This document shows positions 7,486 to 18,018 of a DNA stretch of 40,349 nt, piece after piece (positions within the stretch are counted from its first letter, which is position 1; each line of letters begins with the position of its first letter). The position numbers were made by a program, and so were the translations under genes. Under the pieces are notes generated by a model. That model did not search any database, was not told the origin of the DNA, and saw nothing but the letters and a program-made list of their open reading frames with translations. The DNA is from Sphingomicrobium sp. GTDB lineage: Bacteria; Pseudomonadota; Alphaproteobacteria; Sphingomonadales; Sphingomonadaceae. The stretch spans positions 1 to 40,349 of the forward strand of contig JAUJOV010000020.1 of the NCBI GenBank assembly GCA_030447545.1. Direction: 5' to 3'.

Positions 7486-8052
7486 AGCCTGCTTGATGCA
7501 GGGCTGATCACGCTGTGCGGCGAAGAAAGCTTCGGCACTGGTTCGGACCATATCCGCGAGAAAGACGGCATTTGGGCAGTTCTCTTCTGGCTGAACATCC
7601 TCGCGCGCACGCGCAGCTCCGTCGCGCAAATCCAGCGGTCACACTGGCGCCGCTATGGCCGCAACTACTTCACGCGGCATGATTTTGAAGACCTGTCTGA
7701 AGCAACGACGGAAAAGCTGCTCGCGGCTCTGCAGCAGCGCATTGCAACGCCGCCATTGTCGCTCGGAGTCGAAGAGGCTTTCGATTTCGAATATCGAGAC
7801 CCGGTCGACGGCTCCACCAGTTCGGGCCAAGGCTATTGCTTTCACCTGAAGAGCGGCGCTCGGATCGTCTACCGCTTCTCCGGCACCGGCACCGGGGGAG
7901 CGACGCTCCGGGTGTATATCGAGCAGTGGCTGCCCCCGCAGGCCAATGTCGATGACGATCCTCAGACGGTGCTGGAGCCGCTGATCCGGCTCTCGCGAAT
8001 GCTTCCAAGCGTCACCGGGGATTTCCTGGGGCAGCCGACGACAATCACTTGA
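7480..8052 (+). pseudogene. pgm: Phosphoglucomutase, C-terminal fragment
   Basis: An open frame with no plausible start reads LLDAGLITLCGEESFGTGSD, then HIREKDGIWAVLFWLNILAR, and near its end ARIVYRFSGTGTGGATLRVY. These are the sugar-binding and phosphate-binding segments of alpha-D-phosphoglucomutase, so it covers roughly the last 190 of about 545 residues. The active-site serine and metal-binding loop, in the N-terminal half, are absent, and upstream sequence (7362-7480) does not match. The protein cannot be a working mutase. The fragment has no stop codons, which suggests a fairly recent deletion. Ends with TGA at 8050-8052. Confidence 0.82.
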
Positions 8053-8105
8053 GCATCTGCGCCAGCACCATCTGCCGGGTCTGCCGCGAAGGCGAGCTAT
8101 GTTGC

Positions 8106-8417
8106 TCACAAGTGGCGGTCCTCGCCGCGATCTTCGGTTCCCGGAAGATATTTCGGAAGCTGCTCCGTGAACTCAGGGAAGTATCGCTGGATGTCGCTGA
8201 TGTTAAAACGTCGAAGGACCGCCTCCTTTGGCTCTCGCTCAAGAAGGAACCGAAAAGCTGCTTCGACGGAGCGCTTCTGGGAACAGCTGCCTCCCCCCAG
8301 CCGATCACAGTCTGCTCTTGAGACGGTGACCCAGTGGCGGGTGCTCGTGCCGTCGGTGTGGACGATCACTTCGAACTCGATCGGATCACCCTGGCTGCTC
8401 TGTCTGACCTCGATCAA
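8106..8417 (-). CDS. Small conserved-looking hypothetical protein
   Basis: 103 residues from TTG, with AGGTGA eight bases upstream. No family is recognised. The C-terminal half (FRFLLEREPKEAVLRRFN, then RYFPEFTEQLPKYL) looks like a folded helical module, and the N-terminus like a beta hairpin. It overlaps the end of the zinc-ribbon gene before it by 32 bases and is probably co-transcribed with it behind prfC. No signal peptide or membrane segment. Confidence 0.55.
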   Translation of the reverse strand: MIEVRQSSQGDPIEFEVIVHTDGTSTRHWVTVSRADCDRLGGGSCSQKRSVEAAFRFLLEREPKEAVLRRFNISDIQRYFPEFTEQLPKYLPGTEDRGEDRHL

Positions 8418-8718
8418 CTGTCTTCACCTCTTGGGGGCGCTGAAACGCTGCCGCCATTGCTGAATCCGTTTCCCGAGGTGTCCGATGCCGAACATTGCGC
8501 TCTTGCATCCAGAGCGTCTGCGCCTGCCTGGGCGACGAATGCCTCGGCCCCTGTGCGCCGCACGCGCCGCAATTCACCGTGAAGAGCTTCGAGTAGGTAT
8601 ATTCGTAAAACCCCAGCGTCCCCGAGCCGCAGAATGGGCAGCGCCGAAGGCGAATGTTCGCAGCCATATTGAGCGACGCCAGCGTCCATGAAGGTTCATT
8701 GGTTGCCCGGTCCGGCAT
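8386..8718 (-). CDS. Zinc-ribbon protein resembling restriction-alleviation (Lar-like) small proteins
   Basis: 110 residues from ATG with GGAG eight bases upstream, 24 bases behind the prfC stop. Residues about 25-75 carry a four-cysteine zinc ribbon: RRCPFCGSGTLGF, then VNCGACGAQGP and a following A-x-x-x-W. This is the pattern of Lar-like restriction-alleviation and related phage/plasmid zinc ribbons. The C-terminal 35 residues are polar and unstructured-looking. The name is by motif only; a generic nucleic-acid-binding zinc ribbon is equally possible. Confidence 0.6.
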   Translation of the reverse strand: MPDRATNEPSWTLASLNMAANIRLRRCPFCGSGTLGFYEYTYSKLFTVNCGACGAQGPRHSSPRQAQTLWMQERNVRHRTPRETDSAMAAAFQRPQEVKTVDRGQTEQPG

Positions 8719-8742
8719 CTTGAAAGCTCCGTCTCCTGTCCC

Positions 8743-10401
<1,659 letters not shown>

Positions 10402-10674
10402 TAGTCCTCCGTCGAACACAGGCCAAGATGCCCGGAAAGCCGCCCGCATCCGACTGCGTCAGGTGCGACGAGGCTCGATTGTGCGGTGAAGCCACGCCGC
10501 ACTAAGGCGGCGCGGAACGGCGGCTACATAGGACCTCGCGCATCGCTTTTGTAGTGATTTGTGCGAAGAGCGATGTGGAGGAGGGTAGCCAGACAAGCCC
10601 TCGCAACCGTCGTGGACTCGGCGCGGTTGCGCGTTGGGGCCGACGCCGTTTGAGCCAAGTGGCGGGCTCATGCT

Positions 10675-12606
10675 ATGCGCTTCGCCGAAAGCATTGGGGC
10701 CGCGTCCGAAATGGCAGTTGAGTCCGCTCGGCCAGACACTGTTGCGCCTGTTTCGTGGCCCCGGCTGCCCGAACGGATTCCCGACCTTAAGCAGCCGTGG
10801 CTCAACATGTTCCAGCTGCTGTGGTTCGCCGCTTTGTTGCTTGCGGTGGTCGGGCCGATCGGCGGGACGCTGCACCGCTGGAAGGCGATCAGCGAGAATT
10901 CGGCGCTGATGCTCGGCAGCCGTATCGGGCTCGTCCTGTCGCATGACGACCTCACCCAGGTGCGTTTCCCCGTAGGATCAGCGGCCAAGGCGGCAGGCGT
11001 TCGGCCCGGCGATGACATCGTCGCGATCGACGGGACACCCATCGCGAAGGTGGTGCCGATCTCCGAGCGCGGGATGGCCCAGCCTCACGACGCGACCGAG
11101 GCGGACTATGCTCTGTTCGCCAATATCGTCGAAGGCGGCGACGAAACCGAGATGCAGATCACGCTTCGCTCGGCCGACGGCGCGCAGCGCGATTTCCGGG
11201 TGCGGCCGGGCGAACAGCATATCGAAGAAGCCGCTCGAGGGCTCGGGCTTCCCGGCGGTTTCCTCAGGGTCTTCGACCTGCTGCACGTCCTCACTTACCC
11301 GTTCCTTCTGCTGGCTGCGTGGATCCTCCAGCGGCGCAAGCCCGAGGACCTGCTGAGCTCGCTGCTTTCGCTGGCAATCCTGCTGACGATCGCGGCCGAG
11401 CAACCCTCGGCAACCTTCCTGCGGTTCGTCCTCCAGGTGCCGCATTTGCTCCACCAGACGATCTATGACCTCGGCAACATCTGCCTTCTTCTTGGAATCC
11501 TGCTGTTCCCGTTCGGGGCGCTGCGGCCCCGGGTCGTCGTCGCGCTTTGCGCGCTCCTGCCTGTCCTGCTGTTCCTCGAAGGCAACATTTACCGGCTGGT
11601 GTTCATGCTGTTCATGGCGGCCGGAGTAGCGACGCTGCTGGCGAGGATGCACCGCACCGCCACGACGGATGCGCGCCAGCAGATCAAATGGGCGCTGTTC
11701 GGCTTCACCGGCTACACCATGTTCCTGGCCGTCTCTCTGCTCAGCGACATGGCCAAGCTCGGGGTCGGCTCGTTCGGTACCCAGCTGACGCTCGAAGTGC
11801 TGGGCGGCTTCACCCTGGGTCTGGCCTTTCTCTCGCTGCAAATGGGCCTGCTCGTCGCGCTGTTGCGCTTCCGGCTGTACGACGCGGAGGTGGTGATCAG
11901 TCGTTCAGCGACCGTTGCGCTGGTCACGATCACCATCGGCGGCATCTTCGCGGCGACCAGCGAGGCAGTGAAGGAGATCACGCTCAACCTGCTCGGGCGC
12001 GACGCGGGTTCGGCGCCGGTGATCTTCGCGGCGGCGGTCGCCACCGTCCTGGTCGAACCGGCGCGCGACAGGATCAGCGGCTGGTCGGAACGCAAGTTCC
12101 AGCGCAAGCTGGTCGAGCTTCGCAACGATCTTCCCGAGGTGGTGCGCGATCTCAGGGTCACCGCTCCGCTTCCCGAGCTGCTCGAGGAAGTGCTGAGGCG
12201 CATCCAGGCCGGCGTGCGCACCACGTCGGTCGCGGTGCTGATCGACGGCAAGGTCTGCAGCACGAGGGGGATTGCGCCCGAGGAAGTCGCGGCCTGGGCT
12301 GCGACCTTCAATCCCACCGACAGCAGCCGCGCGATCTGTCACGCCGCCGATCGCACATTCCCGATCCGCATTCCCTTGCAGTGCGCGCTTGGCGATGGCG
12401 AGTGTCTCGGCTGGATCCTCGTCGGCCCAAGGCCCGACTGCTCGATTCCGAGCAGGGACGAGCAGGCGGCATTGAGCGGAATCGTCGATCCCGTCTCGCG
12501 CGCCGTGAAGATCGTCTGCCGCCGCGACAAGCGCGAACTGGAGCATGCCCTTGCAATGGCTCGCCACGAGCGCGAACGCGCAATAAAATTTGCGTCATGC
12601 CCCTGA
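10675..12606 (+). CDS. Multi-pass membrane protein with extracytoplasmic PDZ domain and C-terminal GAF-like domain
   Basis: 643 residues. A first helix at about 45-65 is followed by a PDZ domain at about 80-180 (FPVGSAAKAAGVRPGDDIVA). Seven or eight hydrophobic helices follow between about 195 and 455. A cytoplasmic GAF-like domain at about 500-630 contains SVAVLIDGKVCSTRG and GECLGWILVGPRPD. The architecture recalls sensor proteins such as the input half of ComP-type histidine kinases, but no kinase, HAMP or output domain follows. The start is the first ATG of the frame; an internal ATG at residue 12 is an alternative. Function unknown; role as a membrane sensor or adaptor is inferred. Confidence 0.75.
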   Translation: MRFAESIGAASEMAVESARPDTVAPVSWPRLPERIPDLKQPWLNMFQLLWFAALLLAVVGPIGGTLHRWKAISENSALMLGSRIGLVLSHDDLTQVRFPVGSAAKAAGVRPGDDIVAIDGTPIAKVVPISERGMAQPHDATEADYALFANIVEGGDETEMQITLRSADGAQRDFRVRPGEQHIEEAARGLGLPGGFLRVFDLLHVLTYPFLLLAAWILQRRKPEDLLSSLLSLAILLTIAAEQPSATFLRFVLQVPHLLHQTIYDLGNICLLLGILLFPFGALRPRVVVALCALLPVLLFLEGNIYRLVFMLFMAAGVATLLARMHRTATTDARQQIKWALFGFTGYTMFLAVSLLSDMAKLGVGSFGTQLTLEVLGGFTLGLAFLSLQMGLLVALLRFRLYDAEVVISRSATVALVTITIGGIFAATSEAVKEITLNLLGRDAGSAPVIFAAAVATVLVEPARDRISGWSERKFQRKLVELRNDLPEVVRDLRVTAPLPELLEEVLRRIQAGVRTTSVAVLIDGKVCSTRGIAPEEVAAWAATFNPTDSSRAICHAADRTFPIRIPLQCALGDGECLGWILVGPRPDCSIPSRDEQAALSGIVDPVSRAVKIVCRRDKRELEHALAMARHERERAIKFASCP

Positions 12607-12916
12607 AACAACCTGGGTGCCCCTTCCCAAGCGTTGCCGAGGTCGCCCCGGACCGGTCAAGTAAACAGCTTAATAAACAACAAGCAAGCCCCTTGGCTGA
12701 ACGGCCTAATTTAGGTGAGTGCGGAGCAACTCCGTCCCAAATCGGGCCAAGCAGCAGGCCCAAAGAAGCTTGTGCCGAACAGCCTTCCGGACAGCGCCAT
12801 TAACTGCTCCATTTACTTGGCAAGCGCTTGAGCGTGCGGAATTTTGGTGCCGCGACGCCGGCCGGTTGGTGGTCGTCCTTGACGCGTCGCAAGCGCCTCT
12901 CCACCGCATGTCGGTC
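12607..12916. other. Non-coding spacer before hisN
   Basis: About 310 bases between two plus-strand genes. It includes an AT-richer patch (12660-12715) unlike the surroundings that could hold a promoter for hisN, but no convincing -35/-10 pair, hairpin or RNA gene is visible. A plus-strand frame open from 12719 runs into hisN, but its upstream 60 residues are cysteine/arginine-rich and unlike any family. Confidence 0.5.
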
Positions 12917-13705
12917 ATGGTGGATCCCGCGCTTGTCGCTTTCGCTTCGAGGCTTGCCGACGTCGCGCGCGTGGAGACGCTGGGGCGCGCATCCGCAATC
13001 GGGGCTGTCGAAAACAAAAGCCTCTGCGACCTGTTCGACCCGGTCACCGAGGCGGACCGCGAGGCCGAGCGGGTGATGCGCGAGCTGATCGAGCGGCAGC
13101 ATCCGGATCATGGCGTTGCCGGCGAGGAATTCGAAGACCGGCAGGCAAGCGGTCCGTTCACCTGGAGCCTCGACCCGATCGACGGCACCCGTTCCTACAT
13201 GTGCGGGCTTCCGACCTGGGTCACGCTGATCGGGCTTCTGGAGCAGCAGCAGCCGATACTCGGAGTGATCGATGTCCCGCGTCTGGGCGAACGATATTCG
13301 GGCGACGGCAGCAGCGCCTGGCTCGAGAGCGGCGGCAAGAGGCAGCCGCTCGGCACGAGCAACTGCACGCAGCTTTCGGCGGCGCGGCTGTCGGCGACCG
13401 ATCCGTTTCTCTTCAGCGGCGAGACCTGGGACGCGTTCGAGGCTCTGCGCACCTCGGTACGCACCACACGCTATGGCCACGACGGCTATGCCTATGCGCG
13501 GCTCGCTGCAGGCACGCTCGACCTGGTGGTCGAGTGCGGCCTCAAGCCGCACGATTAAGTTGCGCTGATTGCCGTCGTGCGCGGCGCCGGAGGCGTGTTT
13601 GGCGACTGGTCCGCCGGTACCGATTTCGCCGCGGGGCAGGTGATCGCCGCCGCTACCCGCGAGCTCTATGATGCGGCGGTCGAGGTCATGGGTCCGGCGC
13701 GCTAG
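12917..13705 (+). pseudogene. hisN: Histidinol-phosphate phosphatase (HisN type), interrupted by in-frame TAA
   Basis: An inositol-monophosphatase-fold phosphatase that would remove phosphate from histidinol phosphate. It has GEEF (about residue 71), the metal site SLDPIDGTRSYM and GLKPHD, whose Asp is the last metal ligand. Directly after that Asp comes TAA (13556-13558). The frame then continues perfectly with VALIAVVRGAGGVFGDW and ends at TAG 13703-13705, exactly the C-terminus expected of the family. The codon at the TAA is usually an aromatic residue, so TAT/TAC to TAA explains it. The shorter product would lack 49 residues of the core sheet. The start is uncertain (ATG 12908 or 12917). 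The 3' end overlaps convergent hisIE by 20 bases. Confidence 0.85.
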
Positions 13706-14336
13706 TTTCGTGGCGGCGGCGAAGCACATCCACGACCTCGTCCCAGCTCAGCCCGCGCGCCTCGAGCAACACGGCAAGGTGATAGAGCAGGTCCGCGGCT
13801 TCTTCGGCGCAGCCGGCAGAATCGCGAGTCACCGCGGCCAGCGCGAGCTCGACGCCCTCTTCGCCGAGCTTCTGCGCGATCCGCTCCGGCCCGCCTTCGA
13901 GAAGGCGACGGGTGTAACTGGACTCGTCGCCTGACGCCGCGCGCTCGGCAACGACCGCCGACAGCTCGGCGAGCCAGCCGGGGCCGCCGAGCCAGGCGTC
14001 GCCGAAGCAGCTGCGCGTGCCCTCGTGGCAGGTCGGCCCTTGCGGATTGGCAAGCACGAGCAGCGCGTCGCCGTCGCAGTCGGTGGTCACCGCGTGCACC
14101 TTCAGCACGTTGCCGCTGGTCTCGCCCTTGCACCACAGGCGCTGCTTCGATCGGCTGAAGAAGGTCGCGAAGCCGCTTTGGAGGGTCGCGTCGAGGGCTT
14201 CGCGATCCATGTAGCCGAGCATCAGCACGCGGCCCGAGCGGCGGTCCTGGACGACTGCCGGCAGAAGCCCGTCCATCTTGCCCCATGCGAGGCCGGCGAT
14301 TTCCGTCGCGGTCAGCGGCGCATTTCGATCCCGCAT
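13686..14336 (-). CDS. hisI: Bifunctional phosphoribosyl-AMP cyclohydrolase / phosphoribosyl-ATP diphosphatase
   Basis: 216 residues joining two histidine-pathway enzymes (HisIE), steps 3 and 2. The cyclohydrolase part (about 1-115) has [28 protein letters not shown] and the zinc/magnesium motifs [10 protein letters not shown] and CHEGTRSCF. The diphosphatase part (about 120-205) has [20 protein letters not shown] and [13 protein letters not shown]. The fused form is typical of gammaproteobacteria and Bacteroidetes; alphaproteobacteria usually keep hisI and hisE separate. The start overlaps the hisF end by 25 bases. Last gene of the his operon. Confidence 0.95.
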   Translation of the reverse strand: MRDRNAPLTATEIAGLAWGKMDGLLPAVVQDRRSGRVLMLGYMDREALDATLQSGFATFFSRSKQRLWCKGETSGNVLKVHAVTTDCDGDALLVLANPQGPTCHEGTRSCFGDAWLGGPGWLAELSAVVAERAASGDESSYTRRLLEGGPERIAQKLGEEGVELALAAVTRDSAGCAEEAADLLYHLAVLLEARGLSWDEVVDVLRRRHETSAPDP

Positions 14337-15076
14337 CGGGCGAGAAACTCCTTGAGCTCGGGGATGGGGATGATTCGGTCGTGGAACACGGTCGCGGCAA
14401 GCGCGCCGCTTGCACCCGCATCGAACGCCTCGCGGAAATGGCGGGGTTCGCCGGCTCCTCCGGAAGCGATCACGGGCACGCTCACCGCGTCGATCACGTG
14501 TGCAGTGTGAGCGATGTCGTAGCCGGTGCGAAGGCCGTCGCGGCGCATGCAGTTGAGCACGATCTCCCCGGCGCCGCGGCTGCACGCCTCGCGCAGCCAG
14601 TCGAGCGTGCGGCGCCGCGTGTCGCGAGTCGTCGAGGGGTCGCCGGTATATTGCTTCACGCGATAGTCGCCGCCGTCCTCGAAGCTGTCCACTCCGAGCA
14701 CCACGCATTGCGCGCCGAAGTCGCGCGCGAGCTCGTCGATCAACTCGGGCCTTTCGAGCGCGGGTGAGTTGACCGACACCTTGTCGGCGCCGGCGTCGAG
14801 GCACGCGGCGGCCGAATCGCGAGTGCGGATTCCGCCCGCGACGGCGAATGGGATGTCGATCACCTCGGCGATGCGCCGCACCCATGAGAGGTCGAGGCTG
14901 CGGCCCTCGGCGCTCGCCGAAATGTCGTAGAAGACGAGCTCGTCGGCGCCTTCGTCGCGATAGCGCATCGCCTGTTCGACGATGTCGCCGGCGTCGCGGT
15001 GGTCGCGGAACTGCACGCCTTTGACGACTCGCCCGTCCTTGACGTCGAGGCAGGGGATGATCCTACGCGCGGGCAA
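14312..15076 (-). CDS. hisF: Imidazole glycerol phosphate synthase, cyclase subunit HisF
   Basis: 254 residues, a (beta/alpha)8 barrel that with HisH makes IGP and AICAR from PRFAR. The catalytic Asp in [17 protein letters not shown] and the second Asp in [13 protein letters not shown] are present, as are both phosphate sites ([16 protein letters not shown]). Segments such as [20 protein letters not shown] and [11 protein letters not shown] belong to the enterobacterial/xanthomonad HisF type rather than the usual alphaproteobacterial one. The start is TTG with GAGGAGG nine bases upstream, overlapping the hisA end by 14 bases. Confidence 0.96.
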   Translation of the reverse strand: MPARRIIPCLDVKDGRVVKGVQFRDHRDAGDIVEQAMRYRDEGADELVFYDISASAEGRSLDLSWVRRIAEVIDIPFAVAGGIRTRDSAAACLDAGADKVSVNSPALERPELIDELARDFGAQCVVLGVDSFEDGGDYRVKQYTGDPSTTRDTRRRTLDWLREACSRGAGEIVLNCMRRDGLRTGYDIAHTAHVIDAVSVPVIASGGAGEPRHFREAFDAGASGALAATVFHDRIIPIPELKEFLARCGIEMRR

Positions 15077-15782
15077 GGTCGAGCGCCTCCTCGAGCAGCA
15101 CGCGGCCTTCCCACAGCGCCTTGCCGACGATCGCGCCGGCAGTCCGCAGCCGCTTCAGGTCGGCGAGCGAAGAGACGCCGCCGGACGCTTGCACAGCCAT
15201 GTGCGGCAGACGCTCCACGGCGTGTTCGAGCAGCTCGAAATTGGGGCCGGCAAGCTCGCCGTCGCGGCCGATGTCGGTCAGCAGCAGGTGGCGCGCGTCC
15301 GGGAACTGGCACGCCACATCCCACAAAGTCAGCCCCGTATTCTCCGTCCAGCCGGAAATCGCGACCTGCGGCTCCCCGCCGATCATGCGAACGTCGAGCG
15401 CCAGCGTGATCCGTTCGGCGCCAAACTCGGCGATCCAACCGCGCACCAGCTCCGGCTGGCGCACCGCGACGCTTCCGACCACCACGCGGGCGACACCCGC
15501 GCGCCGCAAGCTTTCGACATGCTCGCGCGAACGGACGCCGCCGCCTACCTGCAGGCGCAGCGCCGCGGCGGCCGCGAGGCGCGCAATCAGCTCGTGCTGC
15601 ACCGGTTCGCGCGCGCGGGCGCCGTCCAGGTCGACGACATGCGCCCATTGTGCACCCGCCGCGGCGAACTCCCGAAGCGCGCTTTGCGGGTCGGCCGAAT
15701 AGGTCGTCGACTCCTCGAAGCGGCCCTGGCGAAGGCGCACGACCTGCCCGCCCATCAGGTCCATCGCGGGATAGACGATCAT
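15063..15782 (-). CDS. hisA: ProFAR isomerase HisA
   Basis: 239 residues; isomerises ProFAR to [25 protein letters not shown] holds the first catalytic Asp. LQVGGGVRS and [12 protein letters not shown] form a phosphate site, and [12 protein letters not shown] holds the second catalytic Asp. The overall sequence follows the gammaproteobacterial pattern. The ATG overlaps the hisH stop as ATGA. Confidence 0.95.
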   Translation of the reverse strand: MIVYPAMDLMGGQVVRLRQGRFEESTTYSADPQSALREFAAAGAQWAHVVDLDGARAREPVQHELIARLAAAAALRLQVGGGVRSREHVESLRRAGVARVVVGSVAVRQPELVRGWIAEFGAERITLALDVRMIGGEPQVAISGWTENTGLTLWDVACQFPDARHLLLTDIGRDGELAGPNFELLEHAVERLPHMAVQASGGVSSLADLKRLRTAGAIVGKALWEGRVLLEEALDLARA

Positions 15783-16357
15783 GCAAGGAAGCTCTGAAGG
15801 AAGCGCGCGCCTGCCGCGCCGGAGCGCTCCGGGTGGAACTGCGCGCCGATCCAGTTGCCGTGCCGGACGACGGCCGGAACCGGGCGTCCGTACTCGCTTG
15901 CCGCAACCGTCGCCGGGCCGTCGTCGCACGCATAGCTGTGCGCGAAATAGAGATAGTCGCCGTCTTCGATGCCGCCGCCGGGCTCGCGGACCTCGACGCG
16001 GCTCCAGCCCATGTGCGGCACCGGCCGATGGGGCTCAGGTCTCAGCGCGCGAACTTCGCCTGGAATGATGCCGAGGCACTCGGCGTCCGCCTCCTCGCTT
16101 CGCTCGAACAGCAGCTGCATGCCGAGGCAAATGCCGAGCGCCGGCTGCTCGAGCGAAGTCAGCGGCCCGCGCAAGGCAAGCGCGTCGACTCGCTCCATCG
16201 CGTAGCCGGCTGCGCCGACGCCGGGCAGGATGACCTTGTCGGCCGCCCCAATCTCGTGCGCGTCAGCGCTCAGCACCGGCTCGATTGCGAACCGCCGAAA
16301 GGCGAGCCGCACCGAACCGATGTTGCCATAGCCAAGGTCGACGATCACCAGCTTCAC
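15779..16357 (-). CDS. hisH: Imidazole glycerol phosphate synthase, glutaminase subunit HisH
   Basis: 192 residues, class-I glutamine amidotransferase that supplies ammonia to HisF. The oxyanion loop is ILPGVGAAGYAM. The nucleophile Cys lies in LGICLGMQLLFERSEE, and the His-x-Glu pair in AQFHPERSG. GTG start overlaps the stop of hisCB (GTGA). Resembles the xanthomonad-type subunit. Confidence 0.95.
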   Translation of the reverse strand: MKLVIVDLGYGNIGSVRLAFRRFAIEPVLSADAHEIGAADKVILPGVGAAGYAMERVDALALRGPLTSLEQPALGICLGMQLLFERSEEADAECLGIIPGEVRALRPEPHRPVPHMGWSRVEVREPGGGIEDGDYLYFAHSYACDDGPATVAASEYGRPVPAVVRHGNWIGAQFHPERSGAAGARFLQSFLA

Positions 16358-18018
16358 AGAACGCCCTTGGTGCTCGGTAGCTGGTCGGCGTCGCCCTCGC
16401 GGCGCACCGCCTGGCGGAGCGCTCGCCCGAAGGCCTTGAAGCAGGCCTCGGTCTTGTGGTGGTCGTTCTCGCCCTCGACGCGCACGTGGATCGCAGCGCC
16501 CATGCTGTCGGCCAGCGAGCGGAACACGTGGCGAGTCATTTCGGTCGGATAGGCGCCGATGTGGCTCGCTTCGAACGCGCCTTCGAAGCGGCTGAACGGA
16601 CGTCCCGACAGGTCGATCAGCACCTGCGCCTGCGCCTCGTCCATCGGCAGGGCAAAGCCGAATCGGCCGATGCCGCGCCGCTCGCCGAGCGCGCGCGACA
16701 AGGCGGAGCCGAGCGCGATCGCGCAATCCTCGACGCTGTGATGGGCATCGATGTCGAGGTCGCCGTCGCAGGTCAGCGTAAGGCTGAACCCGCCGTGTGC
16801 GGCGACCTGGTCGAGCATGTGGTCGTAGAAAGGCACGCCGGTTTCGATGCGCCGCGGGGCGGCCCGGTCGAGGTCCACGGCGACGGCGATCTTCGTCTCC
16901 TTGGTGTCGCGCACCAGCTCGGCGCGGCGCACCGGGGCGGCCGCGGCGGGAACGCCAAAGGCCGCAAGCACAGCTGCATTCTCGGCCTCGGTACCGACTG
17001 TGATCCGGATTCCACCGGGCGCGGCATTCGGCCGGAAGCGCACGCGGATCCCCAGCGCGTGCAGCTTCTGCGCAAGCGCATGCGGCTCTTCCACCTCGAG
17101 GAACAGGAAGTTGCCGCCGCCGGAGCGGGCCGACCGGACGATCGGCGAGCTTGCGAGCAGCGGCGCGAGGCGCTCGCGCTCGGCGATGGTGCGCGCGATC
17201 CGATCCTCGTGGATCCCGCGGCGCGATGGGGCGAGCGCCGCCATCGCCGCTTCGATCGACAGGCTCGGAAGCGGGTAGGGGGGCAGCGCCCGCGCGGCGA
17301 TCGCGATCAGCTCGGGATTGCCGATCGCACAGCCGACGCGCGCGCCCGCCAAGCCGAAAGCCTTCGACAGGGTTTTGAGCACCACCACGTTGGGGCGCTT
17401 GGCTGCTTCGGCGGCGAGGCTCGGCATGGACGAGAAATCGAGATAGGCCTCGTCGAGCACGATGAGCGTGTCCGCCAGCGCGTCGGCGACTTCAAGCACC
17501 TGGCTGGGCGCGACCTCGTTGCCGGTCGGGTTGTTGGGCGAGCAGATGAAGGCGAGCTTGAGGCCCGGCACGTCGCCCAGCGCAGCGACATAGGTCTCGG
17601 CGTCGAAGTCGAAGCCGGCGCCGAGCGGCACCTCGACGACGCGCGCGCCCTGCAGCTTGGCGAAATGCGCATAAGCCGAGAAGGTCGGCGCCGGAACCGC
17701 GACGGCATCCTCGCCGGGCCTGCAGAAGGCGCGCACCAGCACGTCGATCGCATCGTCCGCACCGCGCGTGACGACGAGGCTTTCGCGATCGACTCCGTAC
17801 AGCGCCGCAAGCGCGCGAGTCAGCCGCTCGGGCTGCGGCTCGGGATAGCGGTTGAGGCCAGCGACGAGCGGCCCGTCGGACAGCGGCGGATACGGGTTCT
17901 CGTTGGCGTCCAGCTTGATCGCGTCCGGGCCGAAGGCGGCGTTCGCCTGGGCGGCGATGTCGAACGGCTCGAGCGCGAGGATCTCCGGGCGCGCGAGGCG
18001 CTGCGCAAGCGATTCCAT
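16354..18018 (-). CDS. hisC: HisC-HisB fusion: histidinol-phosphate aminotransferase + imidazoleglycerol-phosphate dehydratase
   Basis: One uninterrupted 554-residue frame. Residues 1-355 are a complete HisC, a PLP aminotransferase. DANENPYPPL, CSPNNPTGNEV, VLDEAYLDF and the PLP lysine Lys219 in TLSKAFGLAGARVG are present. Residues 363-554 are a complete HisB dehydratase: VRDTKETKI, HHSVED at 426-431, GENDHH at 516-521 and the C-terminal STKGVL. The linker is only a few alanines (PAAAAP). A GTG at 16932 sits where a free HisB would start but has no ribosome site and no stop before it. HisB is normally fused, if at all, to a histidinol phosphatase. ATG shares one base with the hisD stop (TGATG). 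Confidence 0.93.
   Translation of the reverse strand: MESLAQRLARPEILALEPFDIAAQANAAFGPDAIKLDANENPYPPLSDGPLVAGLNRYPEPQPERLTRALAALYGVDRESLVVTRGADDAIDVLVRAFCRPGEDAVAVPAPTFSAYAHFAKLQGARVVEVPLGAGFDFDAETYVAALGDVPGLKLAFICSPNNPTGNEVAPSQVLEVADALADTLIVLDEAYLDFSSMPSLAAEAAKRPNVVVLKTLSKAFGLAGARVGCAIGNPELIAIAARALPPYPLPSLSIEAAMAALAPSRRGIHEDRIARTIAERERLAPLLASSPIVRSARSGGGNFLFLEVEEPHALAQKLHALGIRVRFRPNAAPGGIRITVGTEAENAAVLAAFGVPAAAAPVRRAELVRDTKETKIAVAVDLDRAAPRRIETGVPFYDHMLDQVAAHGGFSLTLTCDGDLDIDAHHSVEDCAIALGSALSRALGERRGIGRFGFALPMDEAQAQVLIDLSGRPFSRFEGAFEASHIGAYPTEMTRHVFRSLADSMGAAIHVRVEGENDHHKTEACFKAFGRALRQAVRREGDADQLPSTKGVL

Noticed and set aside
7414-7629. 71-codon minus-strand frame as an intact small gene
   Set aside because: Its N-terminal two thirds are antisense to the pgm fragment; only the last 25 codons look peculiar and are listed as a doubtful remnant.
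12719-12916. N-terminal extension of hisN from ATG 12719
   Set aside because: The added 60 residues are unlike the phosphatase family and the conserved fold begins at about 12917.
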